Origin: Caecitellus pseudoparvulus
Lineage: Eukaryota; Bigyra: Bicosoecida
Length of the DNA stretch: 64,000 nt
Assembly (NCBI GenBank): GCA_965644315.1
Contig: CBFFRQ010000032.1
Span: 682,001-746,000 of the forward strand
Direction: 5' to 3'
Shown here: positions 1 through 11,853 of the stretch, one piece after another
Layout of the letters: each line of letters begins with the position of its first letter
Position numbering within the stretch: position 1 is the first letter of the stretch
Notes under the pieces: model-generated
The model's input: the letters and a program-made list of their open reading frames with translations, nothing else
The model's database searches: none
What the model was told of the DNA's origin: nothing
Made by a program: the position numbers and the translations under genes

Positions 1-5
1 CTGCC

Positions 6-819
6 ATGGCATCTACAACTCGCAACCCCTGGCTGCAAGATGAGTACGATTTCCTGTTCAAGTACGCTGCAGCGGGCTCGCACAACTTGCGACTGAGCAG
101 CTCCGCACACTGGCCTTCCCACCTACACTCACAGGGCCGTTGTCGTGGGGGAAAGTGGCGTGGGCAAGAGCTCCATTGTCAGTCGCTTCGCCCGCAATGA
201 GTACAACCCCAACTTTATCTCCACCATCGGCGTGGACTTCCGTGTCACGGGCACCAGCGTCGACGGCAAGTCCGTCAAGTACATGCTGTGGGACACGGCC
301 GGGCAGGAGCGCTTCGCGCCCATCGTCACAACATACTACAGGGGTTCCCACGCAGTCGTGCTGGTGTATGATCGCACCGATTTGAGCACACTGCAAGCAG
401 CCGCTGGGAAGTGGATGAAGCAGGTGCACGACCACGCGCGGGCAAACGCACCCGTGCTGCTGGTGGGGAACAAGGGCGACCTCGTACCACCCTCCGACTC
501 CACCAGCGACCCAGACAAGGCCACGGACAGCGGTCTGCCGACACCTAGTGAGGTGGATGCGCTGGTGGAGGAGGTGCTGCACACGTCCCCCTTCGCTGAC
601 CGCATCTTCGCCCACATCGTCACCTCGGCCAAGACGGGGGACAACGTCTCGCAGATCTTCGCAGAGCTGGCAAAGCACATGCTGGCCCAGGACTCCACGC
701 ACCTGGAAGCCGCCTCTGCCAAGGAGGAGGCTGAGGGCAAGGTGGACCTGCGCCAGAGCAGGTGGTCTGGCAGGCCTGTGCAGGCTGACGAAGAGCCCAC
801 TTGCTGCAAGCTGGGCTGA
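6..819 (+). CDS. Rab-family small GTPase, prenylated membrane-traffic switch
   Basis: Two exons, 6–61 and 135–819, joined across a 73-base intron (GTACGC…CACAG); the join gives 246 residues and rebuilds the P-loop strand as FLFKAVVVGESGVGKSS. Visible GTPase motifs are the P-loop GESGVGKS, switch I with the Rab-specific IGVDF, switch II WDTAGQERF, the guanine-specificity box NKGD and SAK. The protein ends CCKLG, a CCXXX double-cysteine site expected to be geranylgeranylated, so it should cycle between cytosol and a vesicle membrane. It belongs to the exocytic/recycling part of the family (Rab1/8/11-like), but I cannot assign the subfamily. A loop rich in Ser, Asp and Pro between NKGD and SAK makes it about 40 residues longer than usual. 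The start at 6 is the first in-frame ATG; the window edge is five bases upstream, so an earlier exon cannot be excluded. Confidence 0.9.
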
Positions 820-1128
820 GGCCCGGGTGCCCACCTACGTGCGCGTGTGCTTGCCCAAAGTATCGGCCTTGCAGTGCCCCGCTCCCCATCCCCACATGCC
901 GGCGCACCTTCGGCTGAGAGATAGTGTCTCCCGTGCGCATCGCTCCACTCTGGCCAGGGTGCCACGCCCGGCCTCACACAAGGTGAAAATCCACCACAAT
1001 GCAACTTGCGACCTTCCCCGTTGCGTCAGCGAAGCAGCTGCCCACCACTTTGCCTCGCCGTCTGCCGCTGGACCTGCGTCAGGGAGCTTGCGTGCAAGCA
1101 CTGCTCCACCCTCGCCAGCGCACAGAAC
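820..1128. other. Intergenic spacer, 309 bases
   Basis: Tail of the Rab gene and promoter region of the ANKRD13-like gene, both on the plus strand. I see no open reading frame with protein-like composition and no recognisable TATA box or polyadenylation hexamer. Confidence 0.5.
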
Positions 1129-4100
1129 ATGGCAGCCAGCAGCCAGCAGCCAGAAGCTGCCGGCGACAGGCCCATGCCCCAGGCTCCGTGCTTTCTTGGG
1201 CCGCATCGCCTCTCGCCTCTGCATGTCGCCGTGTGGTCTGGGGATGCGGAGCTGGTGAAGGCTGTGTTGGACTCAGCTCCCATGGCTAAAGACGACCGAC
1301 TGCGAGACTTCGGGTCAGCCGCGCACCTGGCCCCAGCCATCGGGGCGACTGAAATTGTCAACGTGCTCATGGGTGCAGGGGCTTCCTTCTTGCAGCGCGA
1401 TGCGTGTGGGCAACGGAGCTTGGCCTACCTCCTGCCCCTGGCGTTTCATGACTTGAAGCTGTCCCAAGACGCCACTGACTACTTCAGCGGCCAGTCCAAT
1501 GATGCCATCCTAGCTCGGGGACCAGACTTAGCGGGTGCGTTTCGTCCATTTCACTGCCCTGCAAAGTGGGCCCGCAGCCGTGGTGTCTCTGGGCCACTGC
1601 CCTGGCCGAAACGCGAGTGTCTGAGCCGCAAACTCCGCACCTTGCCTGCATCTCAGCCGCTCTTGAGAAGATCCCCGACTTTGAGTGCAAGATCAAGTTC
1701 AGCTTTTCGTCGTGGATTCCTCTGGCAGGCATGATCCTCCCAACGGACACCCTCACGGTGAGAGCCTCGCGCAGCGACCTGCGGCGACTCTGCCCACGTC
1801 ACTGCACTGCTCCCTGCCCGCACAGCTTCGCAAGCGCGGCCGGAGCGTGCGCATGGACGCCTCCATCGTCGGCTTCAGCGCCATGCAGTGGCAGCGTGGG
1901 CGGGTGTCGTTCCTCTTCCGTGGTGACCCCAGCAACCCTGCCGGCACCCAGCTGCTGGCCCTGGACCACATCAAGCACACCAAGGCAGACTTGCTCTTCC
2001 GCGTCACTGCCTACCGCCAGTTCTGCCGCCTGCTCCAGCAACGCGAAGTTGAGCGTAAGTCGGACCCCTCCAAGCCAGCGCTGAGCGTGGAGGAGGGCGC
2101 TGCCGCCTTGGGCCTGGACGCTGACAGAACGTCGGTGCTTCAGTACGTGCACTCCCGGCACCAGATGTACCTGGAGGACAAGGTGGATGCCCTGCTGGGC
2201 AGTGCGCTGCCCCTCTTCGACTGGTGGTCCCGGGATGTGACGTTTTCCCGGGACGTGTCCTGGTGGAGCAAGGCGGAGGTGGCGGAGACCGTCGGCGACT
2301 TCCCCTGCGCAGTGTATTCCATGCAAGGCCTGCAGTTGCGCGTGGACTCGTCGCCGCCCATCTGGCCAGACCGCCGCGCCGTTCTGGAGGAGCGCCAGAA
2401 GGCGCGGGCCGAGCAGGAGGCTCGACCCCCCAGCGCAGGGGCGGAGCTGAAGCAAGCCATCGGTGGCTTGCGGTCCATCCTGGGCCTGGGAGGAGCAGCG
2501 GAAGCAGGCAGCCTGCCTGCACGGGCTGAAGCGCTGGCGCACCAACTGCAGGCGAGTGCGGGGGAGGAAGTCACGCATGAGACTTGGCGTCAGGCGGCGC
2601 TCAAGGCCGCCACTGATGTTGCTGGCAGCCTACAAGCATCAGCCGTGCCTGCTGATGAGGCACTGGTCCAGACCATCGCGTGCCCACCAAGCCCCGCCGA
2701 AGACACGGAGTCGGAGCCAGCGGAACCCACGTCAACTGTTGAGTTGGTGGCTGGTGGTGGTGCGGCAGCAGCTGCTGCCGTGCACGACCCGGCCCTGCTG
2801 CAGCTGCAGTTGGGCGTGCACAGGGCCTTGGCAGCCCAAGGCTGGGCGCCAGCAGGGGTGGCCCCTGTGGGGGACGCCGGCGAAGTCGTGGAGGTGACCT
2901 GGAACATGGAGGGTCAGGATGCGGTGTCAGCGGGTGACTTCTCAGTCATCGCTGTGCCACTCATCAGTGGCGCAGAGGCCACTTGGTCCGTCACGGTGCA
3001 GAAGCATGATGTGGGCGTGCACGCCGTCTTTGCGCCATCCACGACATCACTCATGTCAGTGCTGGGGGGCGGTGACGTGGGCGAGGTGCAAGTGGCTGTG
3101 GAGCGCCTGGCCGCGCCGCGCAACGTGGACTCCAGGGCCAAGGCCGGCGCCACAACTGCCTCCTTCACCGCCCCAGTGGGCGGCACGCTCGTCCTGTTGC
3201 TGGACAACACGTACGCCATGTGGCACACAAAGAAGGTGACTGTGCACATGCAAGTGACCCTCCCCACGCTGGCCGCACTGGTGGAGGCCCTGTCCGTCCC
3301 TGGCGGGCCGCTGGCTGACTTCGCCAGCTCCCTGCGGGGGGAAGCCGCCGCGGGGGCAGGCAGGGACCAGGCTGGCGCAGGCAAGGCCGAAGGCAAGGAG
3401 GTGGACGGTCCCTTCATGCTCCCGCCCGGCTGCAAGTGGGTGGAAGGGTCATTTGCGTCGGTGTTTGGCAAGCCCATCGCCGACGTCCTCGCCGCGCCAG
3501 CTGTGGGGCCAGTGCTTCCGCCCCCCTCCACCCTGCCGGGCAACGCAGACCAAGGCGAAGTGGGGGTGGCCGGGGAAGCATCCCTGGGCCAATCCACGCC
3601 CGCTCCCCGCGTGCCTGACCTGCCTGCCGAGTGGGAAGGCAAGACCATTGGTCAAGTACTTGCCCAGCTTGCGGGCAAGACGGAAGCCGAGGTGGCTGCC
3701 TCCCTGCCGTCACAGCGACCAATGGCGAAGCAGCGAGCACCCAAGCGGTACACAAAGAGCATCTCCGCCAAGGTGAAGATGAGTGACACCTTCCCGCTCC
3801 CCGTCACGTACTTGTTGCCTGTCCTGGAGGCCGTCTCGCGCACCAGCGCCCACATGGAGAACGCCAGTCGGTTCCTGCACACCAAGCTGCCGCCAGGCTT
3901 CCCTGTCGCATTTGACGTGCCAGTGGTGCCGGCTGTCTCTGCCCAGGTGCAGTTCTTGGCAGCCGCTGTGGGGGAGCAAGACCCAGCCCTCTTCGAAGTG
4001 CCAGACGCGTACAAGGACTGCACGCACGAGCTGCCTGGCGGCAAGTACATGCGCAATTTAGGGCGGGTGGCGGACGAAAAGGCCGCTGCGAAAGCAGCAG

Positions 4101-4132
4101 CCAAGGGCACGCCAGCCGCCGCCTCCCCTTGA
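1129..4132 (+). CDS. ANKRD13: ANKRD13-like ankyrin protein (GPCR-chaperone fold) with inserted GOLD-like domain
   Basis: Three exons (1129–1534, 1657–1757, 1826–4132) give 937 residues. The N-terminus has two ankyrin repeats (SPLHVAVWSGDAELV; then AIGATEIVNVLM). The middle and C-terminus match the ANKRD13 core: IPDFECK, ASIVGFSAMQWQRGRVSFLF, and a last block with KLPPGFPV and FEVPDAYKD. ANKRD13 proteins act at the ER and endosomes in handling receptors and ubiquitinated cargo. The middle exon supplies the piece equivalent to the family's ILPSD segment, which supports the splice model. The protein is much longer than the usual roughly 540–600 residues, because Ala/Pro-rich sequence and a beta-rich block at about residues 520–650 separate the conserved halves. 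That block ends SFTAPVGG…LLLDNTYAMW…KK, like a GOLD domain. The stop lies 8 bases from the convergent MCM8 stop. Confidence 0.85.
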
Positions 4133-4140
4133 CAGGCTGC

Positions 4141-6896
4141 CTACCGCCTGCCTGAAAGATCAAGGGCAGCTGAAGTTGTCAGCAGCTGGAACAGCCGGGG
4201 GCCCTTTTTCAGCAGGTAGTTTTGCTGGTTGAGGACCTCAATGAAGTCTCCGAACGACCCGCTGCCAAAGCTCAGTCGCATGCCTTCAGCCACTTCCCGC
4301 AGCTCGTCCTTGGTGAACATGCTGCTGCCGTTGCGCGCAGCGACGCCGTTCAGCACAGACACAAAGCTCTTCACTTGCTTGGACATGGACATGCCTGCAC
4401 CTCCCGCAACACGTGTGAAATCCAGAGCCCCCAGCTCGTTCAGAGCAGCTTCGAAAAGGGCGTCTTTCATCAATGTCACGACGTCCTGCGCGTCCCGGGC
4501 GCACACCACCTCGCGCAGCTCACACCGCGCACGGGCTTGGGCCAGGCGGACAAGGCTCTCCAGCTGCCTCGTCGTGATGGGCACAGACTCATCCGTCCCA
4601 TGTTTCTGCCGCAGCGAAATGTAAAAGTCTTGCAGCACGCCAGCTGCGGCCTTGGACAGCACTGGCTGACAGTACCGCCGCGCGTACGCGATGTACTTGC
4701 GCAGCAGCTGCGGTGGGAGTGGATCGCGTTCCAGCAGCACGGCAGCTCGCAGACGCTCTGAGAGCGGTGCAGGTCCGTTCCATGCAGCAGCTGCCGCCGC
4801 CTCGGGGCCCACACGAGCGACACGCGAGGCAAGCTCCCTTCCACCTGGCGCGGCCGCCAAGTCTGCAAGCAAGCCTTCCATACCCGATGACTGCTCTGCT
4901 TGCTGCGCGGCGCCCAGCTCAGCGGCATCAGGGCCAGCATGCACTTTGGAGTGGTGCTGGGCATGCAGCGCCATGATGTGGGCCGACAGTGCGGAGTCAC
5001 GCTGAGTGTCGGGAGTGTCCAGCATGATGAAGATGACGTCGAAGCGGGAGAGCAAGGGAGCGGGCAAGCGCAGGTTCTCCTGAATGGTCTTGCCCCTGTC
5101 ATAGTGCCCGCCGCAGGGATTCGCAGCCGCCAGCACTGTCGCCCGGGCAGAGAGGGAGCAGACAACACCAGCCTTCGCGACGCTGATGCGCTGCTGCTCC
5201 ATGCTCTCCAGCAGGGACGCATGGTCGGCACCCAGCTTGTCGAACTCATCGATGCAGCACACGCCAGTGTCGGCGAGCACAAGCGCGCCAGCCTCCAAGC
5301 CGTACTCCCCCGACACTGGGTCTCTGCCAATGCTGACAGTCAGCCCACTGCTGCTCGTCGTGTTGCCACACACATACACGCCTCGTGGCGCAACTGCAGC
5401 GGCTGCTCGCAGCATCTGCGACTTGCCCAAGCCAGGGTCGCCCACCACCAGCACGTGGACGTCGCTGCGCACACTCAGCGGGCGAGCAGGCCTGTGGGCC
5501 GCTGTGCTGCCTTCGTCCCCCGCTTGGCCTGCGTGGCCGGGCGCCGCCTTGGAGTCTGACAGCAGCACCTTCAATGCTGACGCGGCGTCCACCATGCCCC
5601 CCGTGTCTCCCTCGCCCGACACTGCCTGGGCGGTCCCGCCGAACAGACCCAGCAGCAGCCCTAGCTTCACCATTTCGTGCCCGAAAATGGCTGGGCACAG
5701 CGACGCGACAAGGAGCGCGAGGACGTTTGGCGTGCTGGCGATCTTGGCCACTGCCCGGAGTTCTCGCTGCGAAAACGCAGCCTGTGAGCCTTCCCCACCG
5801 CCCACCGACGCTTTCTGTGTGGCAACGGATAGCACGTCTATGTACAGGAGGTACAGGTTCCTCGCACCTCGCGTGCCTCGCCCGGCAGCTACTTCTGTGT
5901 TGATGCTCTTGACCACCCCCGCGATGTTCACGATGTCACCTGGCACTGAGGTCATCACCAGGTCGCCAGCAAGCTCACACTCAATGCTGCGAGGGATGCG
6001 CCCAGGATCAGCAATGTCTACCTCCAGCTCCTGCACCTTCATGCGCTGCCAGTCGACCGCGTGAGCAGAGTGCGGGTCTGGATGGAAGAACTTGCTGCGG
6101 CAGCGTGTGTTGGTGCACTTGGTCGGAGGTGTGTATGTGCCGTCTGTGAAGTGCATCACCTGCTCCTCGTTGCAGCGGCTGCAAGAAAACACCATGCTCT
6201 GCACCAGGGGTCGCACAGCAGTGGTGCGCACGACGGTGCCTTGAATGGACACGAAGCTGCCGATGGCGCTGGATCGAATTTCCCGCAGTGGAGTCACAGG
6301 TGTGACATTCTGGATCCGCACAGTCATCTTGCTCGTTAAATGCGGCAGAATTCCTGCCCTCACCTGCAGCATGGGAGGGAGGGAGTGGTTGAACTTCGCA
6401 TGGACCTGCCAGCCGGCGGCCAGTCGGGACTCACGCAGCACAACGCCAGACCCAGCAAGCTAAGGTACTCGATTGGTTGTTCCCTGTGAGGTGCGCAGGT
6501 GAAGAGGGCATGGTTCCCTTAGGAAAGACGACGAAGTTCCAATTTTGAACTGCTCCTTGCCCCACTCGGCTTGACCAGCTGGAGACCCGTCTCAAACCAA
6601 GGCGGCTCCAAAGCTCAGCAATTTCCGCGCCCTCACCGGATGCAGTCTGCAAACTCCCACGAGTGTGGGACTTTCGAATTCAAGTCGTCGAAGTTGAAAA
6701 CCACGACGCTGTCCGACTCCCACTTGACCTTTGTCAGCAACGAGCTGCCCGTCTGCCGGAACCACGCAGCAAACAGCAAGGAGCAGTGCTCCCCGTCACT
6801 GCCGGGGATGTAGTCTGTCCGGAAGTACGACGGCCACATCCTCTCAATCACTGCAACATCGCGCGCTTCATGCTGCCGCATCCCCTGGCCTGACAT
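4141..6896 (-). CDS. MCM8: MCM8 DNA helicase
   Basis: Three exons on the minus strand (6896–6637, 6483–6435, 6363–4141) give 843 residues, the same size as animal MCM8. The 49-base middle exon and 71-base second intron are needed to keep frame and restore EYLSLLGLAL. In order there are an N-terminal OB domain, a zinc finger with Cys pairs near residues 164/167 and 186/191, Walker A GDPGLGKS (about 411–418), CGNTTSSSGLTV, Walker B CCIDEFDK, the arginine-finger motif LLSRFD and a C-terminal winged helix ending LLKKGPRLFQL. The match to MCM8 rather than MCM2–7 or MCM9 is clear in APRGVYVCGNT and LEAGALVLADTGVC. MCM8 works with MCM9 in homologous recombination and crosslink repair. The start at 6896 is the first Met upstream of the conserved N-terminal block; no better one is visible. 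It is divergent from EXO1. Confidence 0.95.
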
Positions 6897-7187
6897 GGTG
6901 CAGCAATGTAGCAGTGCGAGTGCGTTCCAGCCGCATCGGCCGCTGGTGTATGCCGCTCGCGCCCAAGCATTGGGCAGCTTCCCAGCAACAAGCGCCCAGC
7001 TGGGGCAGGGAGAGGCAGCCAAATTTTGAGGACTAAAGACTACATTGCCTGTGCTGGGGTGCAACAGGCAACCCCCTCGTCCCTCCCCCCCCCCTCCCGC
7101 TGCCTGGGAGCCCGAAGCCTGATTGCGTAGAGCCGAGGACAATCTGCTGGGGCACACCTGACCTGGTGGCACGTAGGTCACTTCAAA
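6897..7187. promoter_or_regulatory. Divergent MCM8–EXO1 intergenic promoter region
   Basis: The 291 bases between the two start codons must hold the promoters of both genes. The notable element is a pyrimidine stretch at 7081–7098 containing a run of ten C. No TATA box is evident. Because both products act in recombinational repair, co-expression from a shared promoter is a reasonable inference. Confidence 0.55.
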
Positions 7188-9414
7188 ATGGGTATCACGG
7201 GCCTCCTACGCGCGTTGCAGCCAGCAATGACACCCATTGACGTGTCGGAGAAGTACCATGGCAAGGAAATCACGGCGGCCATCGGTAAGGACTTTCAAAC
7301 AAGAGCCGGCGCCGCGCAGAAGGAAACGTAGATGAAACGCCACACTCGTGCCCCTCCCAGATGGCAACTCGTGGGTCCACAAAGCATCATATGGATGCGC
7401 AAGGGAGGTGGTGAATCGCAAGCCAACGGACTTCTACGTTGTCTTTGTGCTGCGGCGCATCCTCATGTTGAAGCGTGCCGGAATCACGCCCATCGTCGTC
7501 TTCGATGGCGCAAAGCCCGTCCTGAAGCAAGAAGTGGAAAAGTCACGGGACCAGCGAGGCAAAGTGCATGCTGCGAGGGGCAGGGAACTGGACGCACAGG
7601 CTGGCGCACTGAAGGAAGGCTCGCCGGAGCACATGCGCCTCCGGCTCGCAGCAGACGAAGCATACCAGCGTGCAGTGCGGGTACGCCCAGGCATGGTGGC
7701 TGCCGTCATGTCTGTGCTGCAGCAGGCTGATGTGGAGTGCATGGTGGCGCCCTACGAGGCAGATGCGCAGCTGGCGTGGCTGGCCCTCGAGGGCAGGGCC
7801 CAGGCCATCATCACGGAGGACAGTGACCTGTCTGTCTTCCTCGTCGCAGCGCGGGCGAGCTGCGCCTTGTGGTTCAAGCTCACCAGTGAAGGCCATGCGT
7901 GGGAGCTGCCAGTGGACCAGGAGGGAACCCAGGCGTGGGCACGGCTGGCCCGTGCCAACGCGGCACAGCATGAAGACCTGCGTGCCGCTGCAGCAGGCCA
8001 ACCGGCGCCCGCGCCGCTCCCTGCGGCGGGGGCTGATGGGGCTGCTCCCCCCCGCCGTCGTCGGACCCTGGGCGCCCACTGGCTGCCCAAGGCCCCGAAG
8101 GGCAGTGGTGCGAACTTCCTGCATCTACTGCAGCGGTTCACACCGGGCATGTATGTGCACTTGGCGGTGCTGGCTGGGTGTGACTACGCTGCCTCATTGC
8201 CAGGGGTGGGCCTCATTACCGCAGCCAAGGCGCTGTTGAAGGTGCGCGCTGCCAAGCAGCTCCGACGGCTTCGGCTGGCGGTGCAGGAGCTGGGCAAGCG
8301 AGCAGCAAAGCAAGGAGGCATTCCGGACGACTACCTGCCACGTGCAGCGAAGGCCGCTGCTTGTTTCCTGCATCAAATTGTGTGGAACACGCAGACGGAA
8401 GCTGTGCAGCCCCTGCGTCCGGTGCCTGCGCCTCAGTTTGAGGTTCCTTCCTTGCACCACCGCGCCAGTGCACAAGCCTCCAGTCTTTCCCATGCAACGC
8501 CATGGAGTGCCGACTCGGTAAAATGCCCTGCACTTCCTGAGCCAGCACGTGCGAGTGGTGATGACGTGGAGGACGACATTGAAGATAGCCAAGAGCAGGC
8601 ACCCCCACTTCCTGCTACGCCAGTGTCGACATCGCCGACCAGGCAGAGCCAGCAACGAGCCCCAGCATCCCAATGGCTTGAGCACCCATCATGGGCTTTT
8701 CTGGGAACTGCACATGCCGAGCCATTGGCCAAGCGAGTGGCCCGCGGCGAGGTCAATCCTCGCACGCTGCTCACGGTCTCGCCAGCAAAGGTCGCACCAG
8801 TCCCAGGCGCTGCAAGATCAAGCCCAGAAAGGGAGGCAGCAACCCCTCAAAGTGCGCCCTTGTTTGCGATTGCGACGCTGGACTCTACACAGTCCAAGCA
8901 CACTCTGGCCGTGGCCAACTTAGTTGCGGCGCTGCGGACTCCCACTGAACGCGACAGCCCACACAGAGTGGGAAGCATGCTGACACCAGCATGGTCAATG
9001 CCCAAGCGAGTGCGCACACAGCAGGAAACAGAAGTTCCGAAAGCGATTGATGCGTCGCTGCCTTCTGCCCTCCTGGAAGAATTTGAGGAGCACCCTCCTT
9101 TCCGACCCGCATGCACCAGCGCCCGGGAGGCGTTCGGCTGTGCAGCAGCACCAACTCCACCCCGCGCAGCAAGAAGCAGGGAGGTGACTTCCCCTGCTCA
9201 GACCAACAAACCGAAAGCGGCGCCAGGCAGCGGTTCCGCAGCAGGCTGCGCACGAGTCATTGTGCTGGGTGACTCGTCTGACTCGGAGCATGCGTCCCCG
9301 CGGCGCCCCACAACCCAGCGTGGCAGGAAGCGTGCCCGATCTACCGAGCCAAAGGCACTCACACCACATGGGACTCGCAGCATCCGCTCATTCTTTTCCT
9401 CAGCCAAGAAATGA
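7188..9414 (+). CDS. EXO1: EXO1-type 5'-3' exonuclease / flap endonuclease
   Basis: Two exons (7188–7284, 7361–9414) split by a 76-base intron (GTAAGG…CCCAG) give 716 residues. The protein starts MGITGLL, and the join recreates the metal-binding Asp of the XPG N-domain in IDGNSWVHK. Further nuclease motifs are VVFDG, APYEADAQLAWL, ITEDSDLSVF and AGCDYAASLPGVG (helix-two-turn-helix). An Ala/Pro/Arg-rich insert sits between ITEDSDL and the H2TH motif. After about residue 370 the protein is low-complexity and presumably disordered, as in other EXO1 proteins. It ends TRSIRSFFSSAKK, which resembles a PCNA-interacting box with Thr in place of the first Gln. EXO1 resects DNA ends and removes mismatched strands in the nucleus. 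The stop lies 7 bases from the convergent USP gene. Confidence 0.93.
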
Positions 9415-9421
9415 TGTGCAT

Positions 9422-11829
9422 TCAGGGGGCCGCGCCCTTTGAGGGCGGGCATGCTGCCTTGCCTGACGCAGCTGCCGCTCCTGCTCGCGCCGCTGCCGCC
9501 TCCGGGTGCACTCTGACATAGAAAAGGATGTACGCTTGTTGATTCAGCACAGTGCTCTCCGAAGACTTGCTGGTGCTAGAATCCGAAGCGTACGCCCAGC
9601 CGTCCGCCGTTCGCGTGTAAGCGACGTAGTGGCCTCCGCCAAGCCCCCCGCCATGCACAACAACGCCTGACAGCTCGTACAAGTAGGGCCCGGGGTCTGC
9701 AGACGCGTCCCCGTCACCGGGATTCCGTTTCGCGACAAACCGGCCCATTTTCAGGTGCCTGGGAAAGGCCACCGCAGCAGAATCCTTAACAAAGCGTCCT
9801 GTGCCTGTCTGCCGAAAGCGCTTGAGGTGCAGCGTCAGGACGAACGGCAACTCAGAAAAACACATGCGCTTCGCGGCATCGCGCCGGGCGCCATGTTCCC
9901 GCAAATCGGCTGCTTTGGACAGCAATGCACTAGCTTTGCTAGGCTCCATCTCCCGCGCCTCCGCTTCCAAAGCTGCGGCGGCAACCTCACCACAGTGCCC
10001 ACATCGGTACCCATTGCCTTGGGATGTCAAGAGCAGCTCAGGCTGCGTGAAGGCAGCCAGACACGCGTTCAAAGTCCCGGTTTGTGGGCCCTTCTTGCTG
10101 CCAGGGTAGTCTAGTGCCGGCACGCCAGGCCATCGCACTGGCGGCCGCCCACCGACTGCGTAGGCCGGTGGGAACTCCCACCCGTCGACAAGGACATGCC
10201 CAGTTGGCGTCATGTGCACTTTTTCAGACTCGGGAGCCTCAACTTGCGGCTTGTGGCTGTCTGTGTCAGCGTCGCGCGCCTGCTGCATGGTGGCTGTCGC
10301 CTTCGCGCCACTCTGCAGCGCTGCGGCGAGGGCTTCCTCAGCGACACGACCAGCCAGGTCTTGCGTCCGCTTGCTCCACACTTGCACAGCAACGGTGCAC
10401 CCGCGCATGGCTGCCTCAACAGCCGGGTCCGCGACGGCGCACACGGCGGCGTGAGTCTCCCCGTGCGGCGCGAATGCGTCCTTGGCCTTCCACTTGGCCT
10501 GCAGGTCTGCCCACGCCCCTTTCACAATAGACTGCAAGTCCGCCTTCATGTACATTCCCAGTGTGCGGCGCAGGGTGTCCTGCATGAGCTTGTACTTGTT
10601 CACAGTGTCTAATGGCGCAAAGCACATGAGCCACACTGCCAGTTGCTTCTTGTTCGCCTTCTGCAGCCACTGGGCCGTGACGGGTTCGACGTCCTCTTGA
10701 AGGGGGCCTTTGGTGGCCTTGGCCTTGGTCCTTGCCTGGGCAATGTCCAACGCTGCTGTGGGATCCTTGAGCAGCTTCGCCAAGCTGGCGCGCAAGTCTT
10801 CACATGCCGTGGTACTTTTGCTGCCCTTGGACTTGTGTGCTGGCAGGGCTGCCTGGGGCTTGCTGTGTGATGTAGATGCGCGTGAGGGCGCATGCCGGTG
10901 CGGCACTGCCCGCTTGTTTCCTCCCGCGCCGGCTGGGATGGGGAGGGAGGCGTCGAAAATGAGATCCTCCGTGACGCTGGATGCGAGGCAGGTGGAGCAG
11001 GTGACCAGGGACGCAAGGCGTCCTCCAAACACCTTGTGGATGTATGTCGCATGTTGGCCGGCATGGCTCCTTGACTGGGCTGACGTGGAAGGCTCGCGAT
11101 CGGCAGCTTGCTCAGCAGCAGCAGACCCGGCAGCTGGGCCTTCTTCGGGTGCCGCGGACTGCCTGAGACGCTTGATTTCCTCCTCCGAAATTGCATCTAG
11201 GAGGTATCGCAGTAGCTCCTGTGCATCTTGTTGGGCAAACCCTTTGAAGCGGGGTGCCTGCCGGGCGACCTCGCTAAACAACTTGCGTGGAGCTACTCTC
11301 CCTCCTGCACGCATGCGGTACAGGTTCTCTCTAAACTGCACCGACAAGCGGCCTTCCCCTGACACGTCTGTGCTGCTGACCATGTACGCCCATAGCAGCT
11401 CAAGCGACGACAGACACTGCAGAGTGCTGCGGAACGGGAGCGAGGGCAGCACTTGCGGAATTGGGCTGGACACGCCGCAGAGCTCTGCGCAGCGCACCTA
11501 TTGAAGAAGCAGGTGTTTCCCTGAAACAATGGAGAAGGAAGGTGTGGTGGGCAAGTCTGACACATAGCCACGCTTGGCCTCGCTGCACGCACAAGGTTGC
11601 TCAACCCTCCCACAGCGCTTCTGCTGGTCTGCAGCGCCAGGGGCAGGGCTTCAGGATGGCCCTTGCCACGGGTGATAGCGGCGAAATCCAAGCTGCTGGG
11701 CTCTGTAGGGATTGGTGCTGGCCCTTCCGAACCGTACACGCTCTGGGAGGGCCCCTTCTTCCCCTGGCCAGCTTTGGACCCGCCACGCTGGTGCGCTGCG
11801 GCCAGCCGCTTCCTGCTGCGCTTCCCCAT
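9422..11829 (-). CDS. Ubiquitin-specific protease, USP16/USP45 type
   Basis: Three exons (11829–11593, 11520–11498, 11426–9422) give 754 residues. The middle exon is only 23 bases and encodes GNTCFFN, so it carries the catalytic cysteine (Cys83). The frame is closed by the 71-base intron downstream, giving FNSTLQCLSSLELL. The Cys box is followed by RFKGFAQQDAQELLRYLLD, which is closest to USP16/USP45. The His box HGGGLGGGHYVAYT (His about 686) and ASDSST complete the catalytic core near the C-terminus. A CxxC pair (VTCSTCLAS) lies in the fingers region. The N-terminal zinc-finger UBP domain of animal USP16 is absent; the N-terminus is basic (MGKRSRKR), possibly a nuclear signal. It would remove ubiquitin from substrates such as chromatin proteins; the target is inferred only from family. 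Confidence 0.88.
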
Positions 11830-11853
11830 GGTGGACCCTGTCCAGCTATGGCC

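Noticed and set aside
6364-6434. Reading MCM8 through without the 71-base intron
   Set aside because: The upstream exon frame hits a stop; only splicing from TGC|GTGAGT to CTGCAG|GTGAGG keeps phase with the conserved N-terminal block.
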